NCBI GenBank assembly: GCA_023053545.1
Contig: JAKZAN010000006.1
Coordinates: 8,505,851-8,569,850 of the forward strand
Length of the DNA: 64,000 nucleotides
Reading direction: 5' to 3'
Source: Lepidurus packardi
Lineage: Eukaryota > Arthropoda > Branchiopoda > Notostraca > Triopsidae
Position numbers and translations under genes: made by a program. The notes beneath the pieces are model-generated. The model was not told the origin of the DNA. It saw only the letters and a program-made list of their open reading frames with translations, and searched no databases. Below are positions 24,021 through 34,550 of this stretch, in pieces (positions within the stretch are counted from its first letter, which is position 1; each line of letters begins with the position of its first letter).

Positions 24021-24332
24021 AAAACTCAAGTTTACTTGTATGCCGTTTTCTGTTCATTTTTGCAGTTTGGCTCATGTTTTTACCCTTTGCAATGTTATTG
24101 CTACCACAGTCCAGTTAAGTTTTTAGACAAACTATACCCATCACTGATAAATATTCTGATTAGTATCTTCTTACCTGTCTTTCGTATCAATCAGAATATT
24201 CATCAGTGGGTATAGTTTATCTTAAAATAACTTAACTCGACTATGGTAGCAATAACATTGCAAAGGGCAAAAACATGTAAGACAAACTGCAAAAATGAAC
24301 AGAAAACGGCATAAAAGTAGACTTGAGCTTTT
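24021..24332. repeat. Foldback repeat 1 (about 140-bp inverted arms)
   Basis: The left arm 24021-24160 and right arm 24190-24332 are near-complementary over almost their whole length, with only about 29 nt between. Shared blocks include TGCCGTTTTCTGTTCATTTT, TGCAATGTTATTGCTACCA and CAAACTATACCCA on the left and their complements on the right. The arms have diverged by scattered changes and small indels. RNA from it would form one long hairpin. It could be a MITE-like foldback element or a small-RNA precursor; I see no flanking target duplication that I can be sure of. Confidence 0.85.
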
Positions 24333-24337
24333 CCAAC

Positions 24338-24619
24338 GGGTATAGGGAAATCACAGTGGTAAAATCCTTACCCGTGGGATCAGCTGCAGTTACCTGCATC
24401 AATTAAAGCCTGCTCCTCTATATAACAGAAGCGAAAAGTAGAATCCGTCTTTACTCTGAGCTGGGGTCCTTTTCTGCGCCCTCTAGCTTAGAGTAAAAAC
24501 AGATTCCACTTGTCAAAGGGGTTTGGGTTTGGAAGTTAAGAGCCTACAAACAGTTGGAAATGAGCAAGCTTTAATTAATCCCACGGATAAGGGTTAGGCC
24601 ACTGAGGTTTCCCTATACA
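24338..24619. repeat. Foldback repeat 2, directly beside repeat 1
   Basis: The outer arms begin with TATAGGGAAA(T/C)C at the left and end with its complement at the right. CCGTGGGAT and AATTAAAGC(C/T)TGCTC occur inside both arms. A second inner pair surrounds the centre (TAGAATCCGTCTTTACTCT against AGAGTAAAAACAGATTCCAC). Arms are less alike than in repeat 1, with unpaired stretches. It starts within about 6 bp of repeat 1's end, so the two may have arrived or evolved together. Confidence 0.75.
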
Positions 24620-26090
24620 TTCTTTTTCGAGAGTATAGGCTACACGTATAATCCATAAAGCACAAACCATAAACAAACCACAAATCATAAATCTGACAAC
24701 GATTTTTGTGTGACACATCCTGTAGCTGTACCACATACCAATAAAACCGCGGATGTGAATTTCTAGTATCTAGAAACACCCTAAAAGCAGACTGAAACGC
24801 CAACAATATATTGATGATTAATGAAAACAACAAATGCAGTTTATTGAGTCAAACACTACATGGGTGATTTACTTATGTTAGTGAATGCATGTACAATATT
24901 TTGCTAAGAATGATCAGTCTATACATGTCCGTGGTAAGTCTACGTGAATTCCCGCTAATCCGGTCATATATCTGTGTTTTGTTTGGTCTTTCGAGTTTCA
25001 GATCTAAGTTGTACAAGATTGTCGTTTCGTAAAGTTGGCAAGTTGTAAAATCTCTTTAGTAAGCCAGATTTGGCTTAATTGTGTTGCGTCTTTTTTTAAC
25101 TGAGTCTTGGGTAATTCGGGAAGTCAGGAAGTCTTGTCTCGATTAAAGTTCGTGAGTCGATTGAAAACAAGTGGTCATCGTTTCGTCCACGTTGCGCTCT
25201 TTAGTCAAGTCTCAATGTCTTTTATTAATTGTCGTAGTTTTAGATATCAGTCAGTGATATTGCCACGAATTGGAAGTCATAAAGTTCAAAATAGATGTAT
25301 AGTCTATTAGCCAAGTGTCAAATGTCAAACCAGGTTAAGACTAGTCCGTTTGGCGGTGGTCGTTATTCAGTCAGTCAAAGTCAGTATGCATGGTCAGTGT
25401 TCGTTCGTTTCTTTTTTATGTACATTTTCTTCTAATTGTGTGTTAAATACGTTCGTCTGCTTTATGTCGCAAATGCTTGTCCTGTTTTTGCTGTAAACGT
25501 TCGTCCTTCTTGTGCCTTTAGTGTTTTTCTGTTTTTGTCTAAGTGTGTAAAGTAGTACAGTCTAGGCTCGTTTCAGTCATTACTATCTTTCAGTCACGTG
25601 TGTATCCGTAAAGTCTTGAGTTATAGCGTTACGAGTTCCGATCCGAAAACGCATGGGTCGTTATAGTCTCTGTCGTCGGATGCCCTTGGACAGTGTCGTT
25701 TCTATCATTTTGTTATTTAGCGTACGTTGTAATATTCGTTTGTTGCCTAGTCAATACGTTGTTGCAAAACGTCACGTCCGTATTTAGTTCAGTTTAAATG
25801 TCAGTCAGTTAATGTGTTTAAGAACCGCCAAGTCAGTTCTTGTCTTGACGTAGTTCAATTTAAAAGTTTAGTGTCATTGACTTAGCAAATTAACGTCCAT
25901 AGAAGAAACCCTGCTCAATAAATAATAAATTAAAACAATAACAACTCAGAACTTCAACTTCGTTCTGTAACAAAATACTGTTTCGTGATAAAGGGGTTCT
26001 CCTAAGTTATGATGCTATGATAACCCCCTTTACGGTGGATTTCGTGTCTACGGTAAAAAGTACCGAAGGACGTGAGTGTTTACTTTGAAG
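24620..26090. other. Gene-free stretch between the foldbacks and the chitin deacetylase
   Basis: I recognise no coding exon. The sequence from about 24.9 to 25.9 kb is rich in short GTC/TCAGT/TTCGT words on the plus strand. It runs to AATAAATAATAAA at 25917-25929, so an unspliced plus-strand non-coding transcript is possible but unsupported. Confidence 0.4.
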
Positions 26091-28313
26091 TTAAATGTCC
26101 AAACCAAATTCGTTTTTGATCCAAGGATAGATTTCAGGGCATTCACTGCAAGTATGTAAATAGCGATCACCTCGTAAAGTACGACTTTGCAGCTTGCAAG
26201 CCCGACCCAAATTGCAAGCCTTATCTTCAGGAGGTACCTGGAGTAAATTGTCAGTCTAAACAAACCCTATCTCGCGCTATTAACCCGCTGTGACTCTTAC
26301 TTGTGTCCTGCATTTCCATGGTTCAAAGGAATTGAGTTGATTGATCGGTGTGGGGTTTTGCATCCACTGGATGACTTCCCAATTATTGACCATCCAGACG
26401 TCTGGCATACGAATCATCTCATCCAAGAAACGCTAAGGAAGTTCAATTAGATTAAAAACTCACCACGGAGCCTTGAAATGGGAGGAGTTATTCTTTTACC
26501 TGGAAGGCTCTGAGGTTACTTCGCTTCCGAAACCAAATCGTGTGAAAATAAAGCCCGAGTGGCGCGCGGTTGCTGTTGTAATGCCGTTTAAAGTTGTGCA
26601 TAAGCATGTCAAAGACTTCCTGCTCTGTTCCGAAGGGAGGACAGCTGTCGACCATGGCGCAGGTGTACTCCTACGGTTGACCGAAATTCTCTTATTATCT
26701 GACGAAAAGTACCGTTTCGCGCGCATTATAGCGAAAATAAAAAATACAAATACTGAATTATTTATTTACCTCTACTTCTAGTTGGTTCATCACCATCTCC
26801 CAAATGCCAGGGAAAGATCTCGACGGACATCTTTGGCCTGTACCCATGCAAGCATGAGGCATTTTGTAGTCCAAAGTGTAAGGCCATAACGGCGGATCCG
26901 AGAAAGGAGCAGCCATGGAAGCGTCATAAACAAAGCCAAACTCTTTCATCATCAGAAATTGGCGATTCCAACCCACCCGTAAAAACGGCACACGAACGCC
27001 ACGAATGTCCTCCATATGGACGCCACCAAAGCGATTAACGATGTTGGCTTGTCCAACCATTTCGTCGAACCAATCCTCAATAGTAGCATTGTTGGACCAC
27101 CAGGATTCTGGTGCGCGATGCCTAAAAATTTTTAGAACATTAATATTGGGCAACGCTTCTTCTAAAAAATAACTCAACATGTTTTTTAAGGGACTTACGT
27201 GATAGAGTGAGCAGCTATTTCATGACCATCGTTCCATAATTTTTGGACATATTGGTAGTTAGTATACTCGTGCGAAATGTAAAAAGTTGCATGGATGCCA
27301 CAGCCGTTGGGGTTTTTGCGTTCTGGTGGGAAAAGTTTCTTCGTGTACAAGTCCCAGTTTTCAGAGTTGACTGCATCGTCAAAGGTAATAATCACCATTT
27401 GGGGAACCTTAGGGATTTAATTAATTGTTAGGCCACGAGTTGTTGCGTGTTGTGGTTTCGTGCTTGACTTACTTGACCCGGATCGAGGTTTCCTGGTATT
27501 AGAGTCCCGTCTACGGAGCAAAAACAGTTGGGTAAAGTGCAATTTTGGTAATCGCACCTTGGAGCTGCATTGGGGTCATTATCCGCATCTAGAATAGGCT
27601 ACATTAATTGGGTATATTTCTTTACCACTGTAATTCGAGTTAAATTATTACCACACCAGCCTTCGTCAGACCCGTCTTCGCAATCCGGATGACCGTCGCA
27701 AAATAAGTCACTGCTAATGCATACACCGTCACCACAAGCCAACTGGTGCTGTGGACAAATGGGTTCCGGAGTATTTAGCAAAGGACGCGCCACCACAGCC
27801 TCTATGAAGTAACGGAATTCTGAATAGTGATCTGGGGTTTGGAGCCAAAAGACTGGGAAAAATAACTTACCCATGTGAACGTCGCAATTCTGGACGTTGG
27901 CTTTGAAATCGCAAATTTGCCGATAAATGTCGAAAAAGAGACCGGTTGAGCACTTGAATTCGAAAACCTCGCTTTCTATACAGAGATAATACTTGGCGCA
28001 CTCGGATTGCGTCCACATTTTGATTTTGTCCCTATTAAAATATTGTAATCCGCTATTGCTTCCACGCCCATTCGCAACTAGTGAAAAATTAAATTTACCT
28101 GTCTGGGTTCCGGTAAAATTTGCCACTGTTCACGCACTTAATACCTGGTCGCACCGCTCGTGCATTTCTCAACAAAGGATGGTCCGCATGAGGGGCTCCT
28201 ATAAAACCGCATGTTTTAAGTTAAAGGCAGGGTAAGCTGCATTCTTCTTGTCTTATAAGCTTACCTGTACCAACAGTGGCCAAACCTAGTGCAATTATCA
28301 CAAGACACCACAT
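26091..28313 (-). CDS. Cda3: Secreted chitin deacetylase with CBM14 and LDLa domains
   Basis: Exons in transcript order are 28313-28265, 28198-28099, 28031-27871, 27801-27652, 27588-27473, 27407-27199, 27121-26770, 26670-26500, 26432-26301 and 26237-26091, about 528 residues. It removes acetyl groups from chitin to give chitosan in the cuticle or tracheal matrix. A signal peptide (MWCLVIIALGLATVG) is followed by a CBM14 chitin-binding domain, an LDL-receptor class A repeat (CGDGVCISSDLFCDGHPDC) and a CE4 deacetylase domain. Motif 1 is TFDDAV, metal-binding motif 2 is HSITH and motif 3 RVPFLRVG, so the site looks complete. Composition matches insect CDA1-3; TFDDAV and MEDIRGVRVPFLRVG recall CDA3, but the subtype is my judgement. 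It has the opposite orientation to the CDA5-like gene 12 kb away. Confidence 0.92.
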
Positions 28314-28453
28314 TTTTTACCGAATATTTGTAATTTTTCCACTGTAAGCTTGTTAGTGCATTCCTTTAAATAATTTAGAGTTTGACTAGGAACTTAAAGT
28401 TAGTATTGTTACAAGGAAGCACTCCACACCATTCTCATCTAAGTTTCTATATC

Positions 28454-28490
28454 GACTAAAGGATCGAAGAGGGAACACGTTTCTTATATA
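28454..28490 (-). promoter_or_regulatory. TATA box and initiator-like site of the chitin deacetylase
   Basis: On the minus strand TATATAAG occupies 28490-28483. TTAGTC at 28459-28454 is about 34 bp downstream, in the initiator position. The ATG lies about 140 bp further on. Confidence 0.45.
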
Positions 28491-29519
28491 CCTGGCCCAC
28501 TAGCCCCAATTCACGTTTTACCGCCAGCAGTCGCTCGAGCCAACGTGAACGAGGAAGAAGGGCATTGACAGTCAACCAACAAATGCCCAAAAGTCTGTTA
28601 TACAAAACCATTACAGAACACAGGCTCAAATAAGGAAGTGATCGAGTTTTAGCAGTTTTTTAGCTGAATATTTGCTCGTCTTTATCAGTCATACATTGCT
28701 GCATTGCATGCCCAACGAATTCGCTCACAATGTTCAGTTTTTTCCTTCAATACAATCGACGGAATCCTCACCCTTAATAAAAGTTTTACCGCTTTGAAAT
28801 AACGTTAATCTTTAATTCTAACAAAGACAAAGAATTCCCAACCTTTTTATGCAAGAAAAAGTTACTAAAACTTGTATCCTTACCATATGGATTTGTTTTG
28901 CTGAATAATTCTAAATTCATGGGATACAGAGTAGTGCTTCCATCATCTTTCGAAAGAAGCTCAATCTTTCCAATAAAGTTTGCATAAAAGTCCGCCCTCC
29001 TAAACACAACAATTCTTTCAACGGGCTGACAGTGTAGTTATTACTCTCCTTTAGGGCAATGTGGATATTCTAAACTTAAAAGTTTTGACATACCATAATT
29101 AAACAAATGAATGGTGTTATGTTTTCTGAAATTTCACTCAATGACCTCTCGTTTATCTAACATGACTTTTTGATCTGACCTGACTCGCTCTCATTTACAT
29201 TGATTTCTCAAAAGTTTTGACCCAATCTCAATTGAATTCTCAAGAATTTCCGACCATTTCAGTCGTCCATTACACGACTTTAAAGATATAAAAACTCTTG
29301 TACAAAGCAACGAAAAGACAGTTGAAAACAGTTGACCACAGTTCATCACAGTTCGCAAGCAGTCCAACACAACCAAGGAGACAAATACAATTTATTTATT
29401 TCCAAGTCTCGAGTACTCTTAGTGAATAATTTAAATGGAATGAACAAGCGGACCTTGACAATGAAGACCGGACGATAGGTGTAGTCATCGAGTACGATGA
29501 GCTCTTACCACACTATATT
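28491..29519. other. Gene-free stretch upstream of the chitin deacetylase
   Basis: I see no convincing exon. An open frame at 28786-29007 (-) has no flanking splice pair or domain. A minus-strand AATAAA (29391-29400, read TTTATTTATT on plus) could end either the orphan exons just upstream or the NUP42 transcript. Confidence 0.4.
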
Positions 29520-30140
29520 CTACTCCGTACGCTCAACCTCCAGTTGAAATTTTAATAGTCACTTGGGTAAAGTCAATAGGGGAATAACAGGAAATCGTTC
29601 TTGCCTTCTTACCTGACCCACATAGTGACTGTCAAGCGGGTCATAACGGACCAAAAAGTTGTCACGAAAAGGTGACAGTGAGCTGTCCAGACTGTCTTGA
29701 TGCAGAATATTGTGTCCTTTTCGGATGAGCAAGTAAAACATCTCGTCTTCCTTGATGGCATGCTGAGATAAAGTACAGTCTACGATTAGCTTATTTTCTT
29801 TGTATATGAGAGACGTAAAGAAACAAGATCAGATTTTTCAACAAACAAGTTGTTGTTTTTTTACGTTGTGCTTTGATGGCTAAAAGGCACTTGTTTTTCA
29901 AAATAAGCCTTATCCATCTAAAGCTGGAAAACAGTCTTCTTTCGAAGAAAGAAAGAAAGGCAGCCCCACTGTTCAGGCAAGTACCGCTCGGTCGTAGACC
30001 TCCGCAAACCTCGCAAAAGTAGGTTTTGAGGTCGTGGATGCACTGTGACTAACAGCTGTGATGATCCAAGCTTTGACCCACAGTCCATCTCCTGGCAAGC
30101 TATAGTTTGAATTTAAGCGCTGTTTTCTTTCAACTGATAT
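29520..30140 (-). CDS. Orphan coding-like exons, gene not identified
   Basis: The best piece is 29762-29613, exactly 50 codons between a good acceptor (tatctcag) and donor (CAG|gtaagaag), phase 0 at both ends. It encodes protein-like sequence (HAIKEDEMFYLLIRKGHN). Upstream, 30140-29985 is 52 open codons between ctctcag and a gtactt donor, also phase 0 (YSLPGDGLWVKAWIITAVSH). Downstream, an 18-nt terminal exon 29537-29520 (VERTE, stop) would close the frame before a minus-strand AATAAA near 29391. No start codon exon was found. I do not recognise the protein. It could be a small real gene, the tail of a gene with unseen 5' exons, or a decayed copy. Confidence 0.35.
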
Positions 30141-30381
30141 CTGAGAGAAAGTTGGAGGTGCTTGACCGCTTGTGCTCCATTTTCTCCTCGATGTTTGTAA
30201 ACTTATGGGACCTTACTGCAGTTCTTCCGAACAATGAAAACTTGGTTGATAAGAAAGCGGAGCAAATGGCTTACATAGTAATGATTATATTCGGGGAATT
30301 TTAAGAGTAAAAAGCATGTATTTGACGCTTTCTTCGTCCATATCACAAAAATTTTGCGGTGAAATTTTCCCCATGCCTTTT

Positions 30382-31844
30382 TTAGCAAAGTTCTCTGGGC
30401 GGAGGAAGTAACGGAATTTTACCTAGCGTAAACTTCAAGGCAGAGAACTGAGCTTTGTCCTCCGTAGTAAGGTTCATTACTGGTGTGTATGCATTCAATG
30501 TGGTTCCAGTCCTAGCGGGATTGCTGTCACTGTTCGCGGTATTGTTAGGCACAGCTGTTGCGGTATGCGACGTAGGGTTCACATTTCCGAATACGGCCGT
30601 AGGCACTAGAGTTGATGAAGTATTTCCAAAAATAGATGGTTGGGATAGCGGCTGTTGAACTTTACCGAAACCTAGGATGGTTGGCTGCGCATTTGTGACA
30701 TTACCAAAGATGCTTGGCTGTTCAAGAAAGAAATGGGCCTCATTCGCATCATTACCACAAAACTGGTTAGTAAACTTGGTATTACCTTCGCAGCAAAACC
30801 AGTGGATGGAGCTGGTATCTTGAGGATGTTCTGCCCAGCTTGAGCAAAGCTGAAGGTTGATGCTGCTGCCGTGCTTGGCTGTTTCGGAAACGATGTTGTG
30901 CCTGAAGGCTGTTGTAATGCTTGGGCTGCTTGGGCGAAGCTGAAATTTGAGGCTGCTGCAGAAATGTTTGTCGTTACGAACGGGGATATTGAAGATGTAG
31001 ACGTTGAATGTCCTCCTCGTGCCAATCGCACCTATAATGAAAGTGCTGACGTTTATAAGGATGAAAATAGAGGGGTTAAAGGCATTACAAGAACACTGGA
31101 GAGTTCCGCATTTGGGTTTAGTAGAGCTAGCTGCTTTTGTTGGGCTTCTTGAGTCATTTGGCGAACACGAGCAATCTGCGGTAACAGCAATTATTCTTTG
31201 GATAAAACTGTTAAAAAGGCTACGTACGTAATCTTGCGTAGTTCCTTTAAGTCTTGCTTGATAGGCTTGCAAACGAAGTTCTTCAGGAGAAGTATCGTCC
31301 AATCCTGGGATGTTTTGGCCGTCTTTAAGGGGTGCAAAACAACTAAATAGCCATTGGTTCCCTTTAATCCAGAGATCTACTTCCTGTTTAGTCATTTCAC
31401 TAAGACAGATACAAGAATATTATAAGCTCGAAAGGGTAATTTTTTTACTGGATGCTGGTAGTGGAAGTCATTTTAGATTCCTGTCTTTCAGGTTGGCTGT
31501 TCTGAAATCGAGATTCGGCAAGTACCCCAAACTTATTTCCTGTTTGATAATTCAATTCCCTTCCGCTGCTCTGATACGACTGCTGATTGCTGGGATTGTA
31601 ATGATAGCGATTCGGCTGATTACAATAATAATTGCTCTCTGTGTGTTTTCCATCAGTGTTCCCTAGTATTCAAACGAAAGAAAAATTATACTATGTATGG
31701 TACGGTACGCCTACGTCCAAGAAAAAAGGCATTCAAAATGAAAAGAAAAGTTACCATACGTAATTTACCTTCATAGGGATGCTCAAATCTACAGTTATTA
31801 CCAAACCGACACCGGCCTTCTAGAAAGAATTTGCACACGGGCAT
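30382..31844 (-). CDS. NUP42: Nucleoporin NUP42 (NUPL2, CG1)
   Basis: Exons in transcript order are 31844-31769, 31662-31449, 31399-31228, 31175-31089, 31031-30786 and 30717-30382, about 376 residues. NUP42 sits on the cytoplasmic face of the nuclear pore and helps the helicase DDX19 and GLE1 in mRNA export. The protein opens with a CCCH zinc finger (MPVCKFFLEGRCRFGNNC), as in the human protein. A conserved middle follows (NQWLFSCFAPLKDG, SPEELRLQAYQARLKG), then an FG-poor repeat region with FSFAQA and SIFGN repeats. It ends with the GLE1-binding tail (ALKFTLGKIPLLPPP). A single long frame here reads through three introns; the spliced model restores the family pattern. A coding-like leader exon lies upstream. 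Confidence 0.92.
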
Positions 31845-32545
31845 GTTCCAGGTCAAATAACCCTGAAAGAAAATGAAAAGAAAATCAACACTCACGAGCG
31901 TGTCAATAAGTATAAGTATAAATAGACTTGAGAGGCGTCTAGGTAGTGGACTACGAAGTAGGTTCGTAAGGCCGACAAGCGGGGAACAAAGGCGGCTTAC
32001 CAGAAGTTGGTTTGGGACGTTGGGAGGCGGCGACTTTCACTGATGGCGTCGTCGAGGGTGACATTTGCGTGATTGAACGAGCAGGTGTTTTGCATTGATT
32101 TGTCATCTATTCAAGTGCTAAATTAGTTGTGTATGCACGGGATAAACTTTCTTGTGTTTCCATGGAGTTTTATCAATAATTTAAGCGTGGGAAAAGTGTA
32201 CAGTAGCGCCTTCTCAACGGAATTTGCATGTTCCTGGAGAGGGACAGGATATGGATGATGGGTTTTTCTTTCCTGCCCGTAGCGATGCCCTACAAGTTCA
32301 TAAATCCAGTGATATAGAAAGTGTACAAGGCTAAGGAGGAAAAAATCTCGGCATTTTTGTCGCCGCCAACTTGGATTTTTTTTTATCAAATGGACAGATG
32401 AGTTAAAAAGTCAAGTCTGCGACCTGTGGCCTTTTGTTACGCCTGGAAACAAAGTGTTTCATTCACAAAAACGTGTGATGTGGGCGATTGGATGATGCCA
32501 TTGATTTCGTGATTAAGAACAAAACAATCCCAGGGTTCACAAGCC
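31845..32545. promoter_or_regulatory. Divergent 5' region of NUP42 and NKAIN
   Basis: About 700 bp separate the two divergent start codons. It holds the probable NUP42 leader exon and an intron. I see no obvious TATA box for either gene. Confidence 0.4.
32001..32106 (-). other. Probable NUP42 leader exon with an upstream ORF
   Basis: An ATG at 32106 opens 35 codons (MTNQCKTPARSITQ) up to a good donor at 32000 (CTTCTG|gtaagcc). Spliced to the acceptor just before the NUP42 start (tttctttcag, exon from 31862), the frame would not match the zinc finger and would stop inside it. So it would be an upstream ORF overlapping the main start, or an alternative 5' exon of unknown use. Confidence 0.35.
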
Positions 32546-34550
32546 ATGGGAGCCTGCAATGCAAGGATATTCTTTTTCACCATTTGTACCCTGCAACTGG
32601 TAATTTATTTTTCAAACTTTACACAGTGCATTATTTTAAATAATCAACTTTCTGTCTTTAACTAGATCTCCCTAGTTGAACGACAAATGCTTGATTTTTT
32701 GGGCTATTTATGGGTCCCTATACTTAGCAATTTCTTTGCTATCTTATTTGTCATATTTGGCTTCTTCGGAGGATACCAGTACCGGTTCCTTTATTTAGTC
32801 TTGTATGGAAGCTGGAACGTCCTTTGGTTGGGCTGGAATGTATTCCTAGTGTGTTTTTATCTCAGCATTGGCCTGCTGAGTAAGGTAAATTGACTAGATA
32901 TTCTTGCTAAAAACATTTCTCTCAAAAACTGGTATGTTTCTAGGATTCCGATATTCTTAATGTGGGTACAGGCGGGGTTTCTTGGTGGGAAAGTAATGGA
33001 CTTGGCTGCCATCCAACCTTTAACCCCAACGCTTCCTATATTGAAGAGCCGTCCAGCCTACCTCGCCCTTATATTGTGATTGGATGCGTTCTGGAGTACC
33101 AATATGTAGAAGTCATACACTCGGGCCTTCAGTTGTTCCTGGCGGTATAGTTTCCCTTAGCGATTCAAATGTCACTTCTTTAAACCTTTTTTTCTTTTTT
33201 GTAGACCATGGGTGTCTTTAGTAGCATTTTGGTCCTACGGTTACACCGTTTCCAAGAAGAGCCTTGTAAGTAATTTTTTTGTAGCTTCTTTCTGCTGCAC
33301 TGCCAGATTCTCTTCCTGTACATACTTTCTTGGGTTTTCTTCCTTTGCCTGTCTTGGCAAGTGGTCGCTATTTGTGAATTGGGACCCGTCTATTGCCAAT
33401 CATTGCCACGTACTTCTCAAGCCGTCCGTTCTTCTGGTCTGCTGCCTTTTGCTCGGCATAAATCTAAACTCGAAGATCTTCCTTTAAACTAACTTGACGC
33501 TTTCTGTTTGTTTTAAACAGATTGTAGCCTTTATTGTTAAAATATACTGACGCTGCTACTTGCTGAATTCTTTTGGTTTCTTGAAGCATAAACTTTCTTT
33601 CAGCCCTTCCTTGCATAAAGTGACATTCCGGTACGTTGAACTTAATAATGAATCGTTATTGTCTTGCAGCCACATTGAAACGAAAGAAACGTTCTACCTC
33701 TTTGTATTCCGTTGAGTACAGCATTCAAAGAGATCGGTTGTCGACACCCGAACTGGATCTGGAACTCAATCAGATGGCTAGTAATCCTCAAGATATGGGC
33801 ACAGTAGGCGCAATGGGCCTAGATCCCAATCGACCCATGACTCCTCGGAAAGTGAAAAGAAGAAGTATCAGTCGAGGTCCTGGGAGACAATCAACTCATT
33901 CCACCCAATCCCGCAAATCTCGCAAAAGTAATAGAAATATTGGCAAATTTGGCCAAGTCAATGGCGCTTATACTGGGACCATTCCGCGTAACACACACGG
34001 TGTTGATAACGTACGCGAATCGCAACGAAGAAAGCCGAGATACGTCAATCCTGTCACAAGACTCATCGACCAAGGTCTGGATTCGTCCACATCGACCGAA
34101 TCGACAGCGCACATGAACCGCTATCCCAATAGTCATCCCAATGGGCTAATGCACAGTGGTGTGAGCCGCTCATCAGAGGCTATTAATACTAGCGGACATT
34201 CCAATCCTTTATACCAAAGTTCAAAACTGAATTCGGTATACTCAGTGTCGACCAATGTCGAAATGGACTACCGGCCACCATCGGCCCATTCAAGTTATTC
34301 AAATTGGCATGGACAACGGCAAGCAGTGGTCATGAACGACAACGGTTACAGTGCAGGAGGCATGAACATGGGTAGCACCTTTGGTGTGCATAATCAAACT
34401 GAGGCTCAGATTAAAGGGCAAAATCCGAGTGCAGGAGGCCAAGTGCCTTCTGCAAGCGGCTATTCGCGATCAGCAGCATCTCATAACGGCGTGGCTGGTC
34501 CAGGAAGACCGCCTTATGTCTTCGGATTAAATTCTGAAACAGTGATTTAG
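32546..34550 (+). CDS. NKAIN: NKAIN (Na/K-ATPase beta-subunit-interacting) membrane protein
   Basis: There are five exons, 32546-32599, 32666-32884, 32944-33144, 33205-33265 and 33670-34550, about 471 residues. Vertebrate NKAIN proteins are four-pass membrane proteins of about 200 residues that bind the Na,K-ATPase beta subunit in neurons. The first 180 residues follow that pattern: TLQLISLVERQMLDFLGYLWVPILSNFF, YLVLYGSWNVLWLGWNVFLVCFY, SWWESNGLGC, then YVEVIHSGLQLFLATMGVFSS. The last exon adds a basic, Ser/Asn-rich, disordered-looking tail of about 290 residues (starts LKRKKRSTSLYSVEYSIQRD), a form I recall in insect NKAIN proteins. Exon 4 was read in the frame that continues the last membrane segment, which also fits the phase of exon 5. 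Confidence 0.88.

Noticed and set aside
27599..28126. 175-codon frame over the CBM14 and LDLa exons
   Set aside because: It includes intron sequence between real exons of the chitin deacetylase.
30107..30304. 65-codon plus-strand ORF
   Set aside because: It overlaps the possible minus-strand orphan exons and has no acceptor, donor pair or domain.
30382..31395. Single 337-codon NUP42 frame
   Set aside because: It reads through three introns; the spliced frame restores the FSFAQA repeat region that this frame lacks.
33212..33487. 91-codon frame within the NKAIN gene
   Set aside because: It is in a different frame from exon 4, which must be entered in phase 0; it continues through a donor site into intron.
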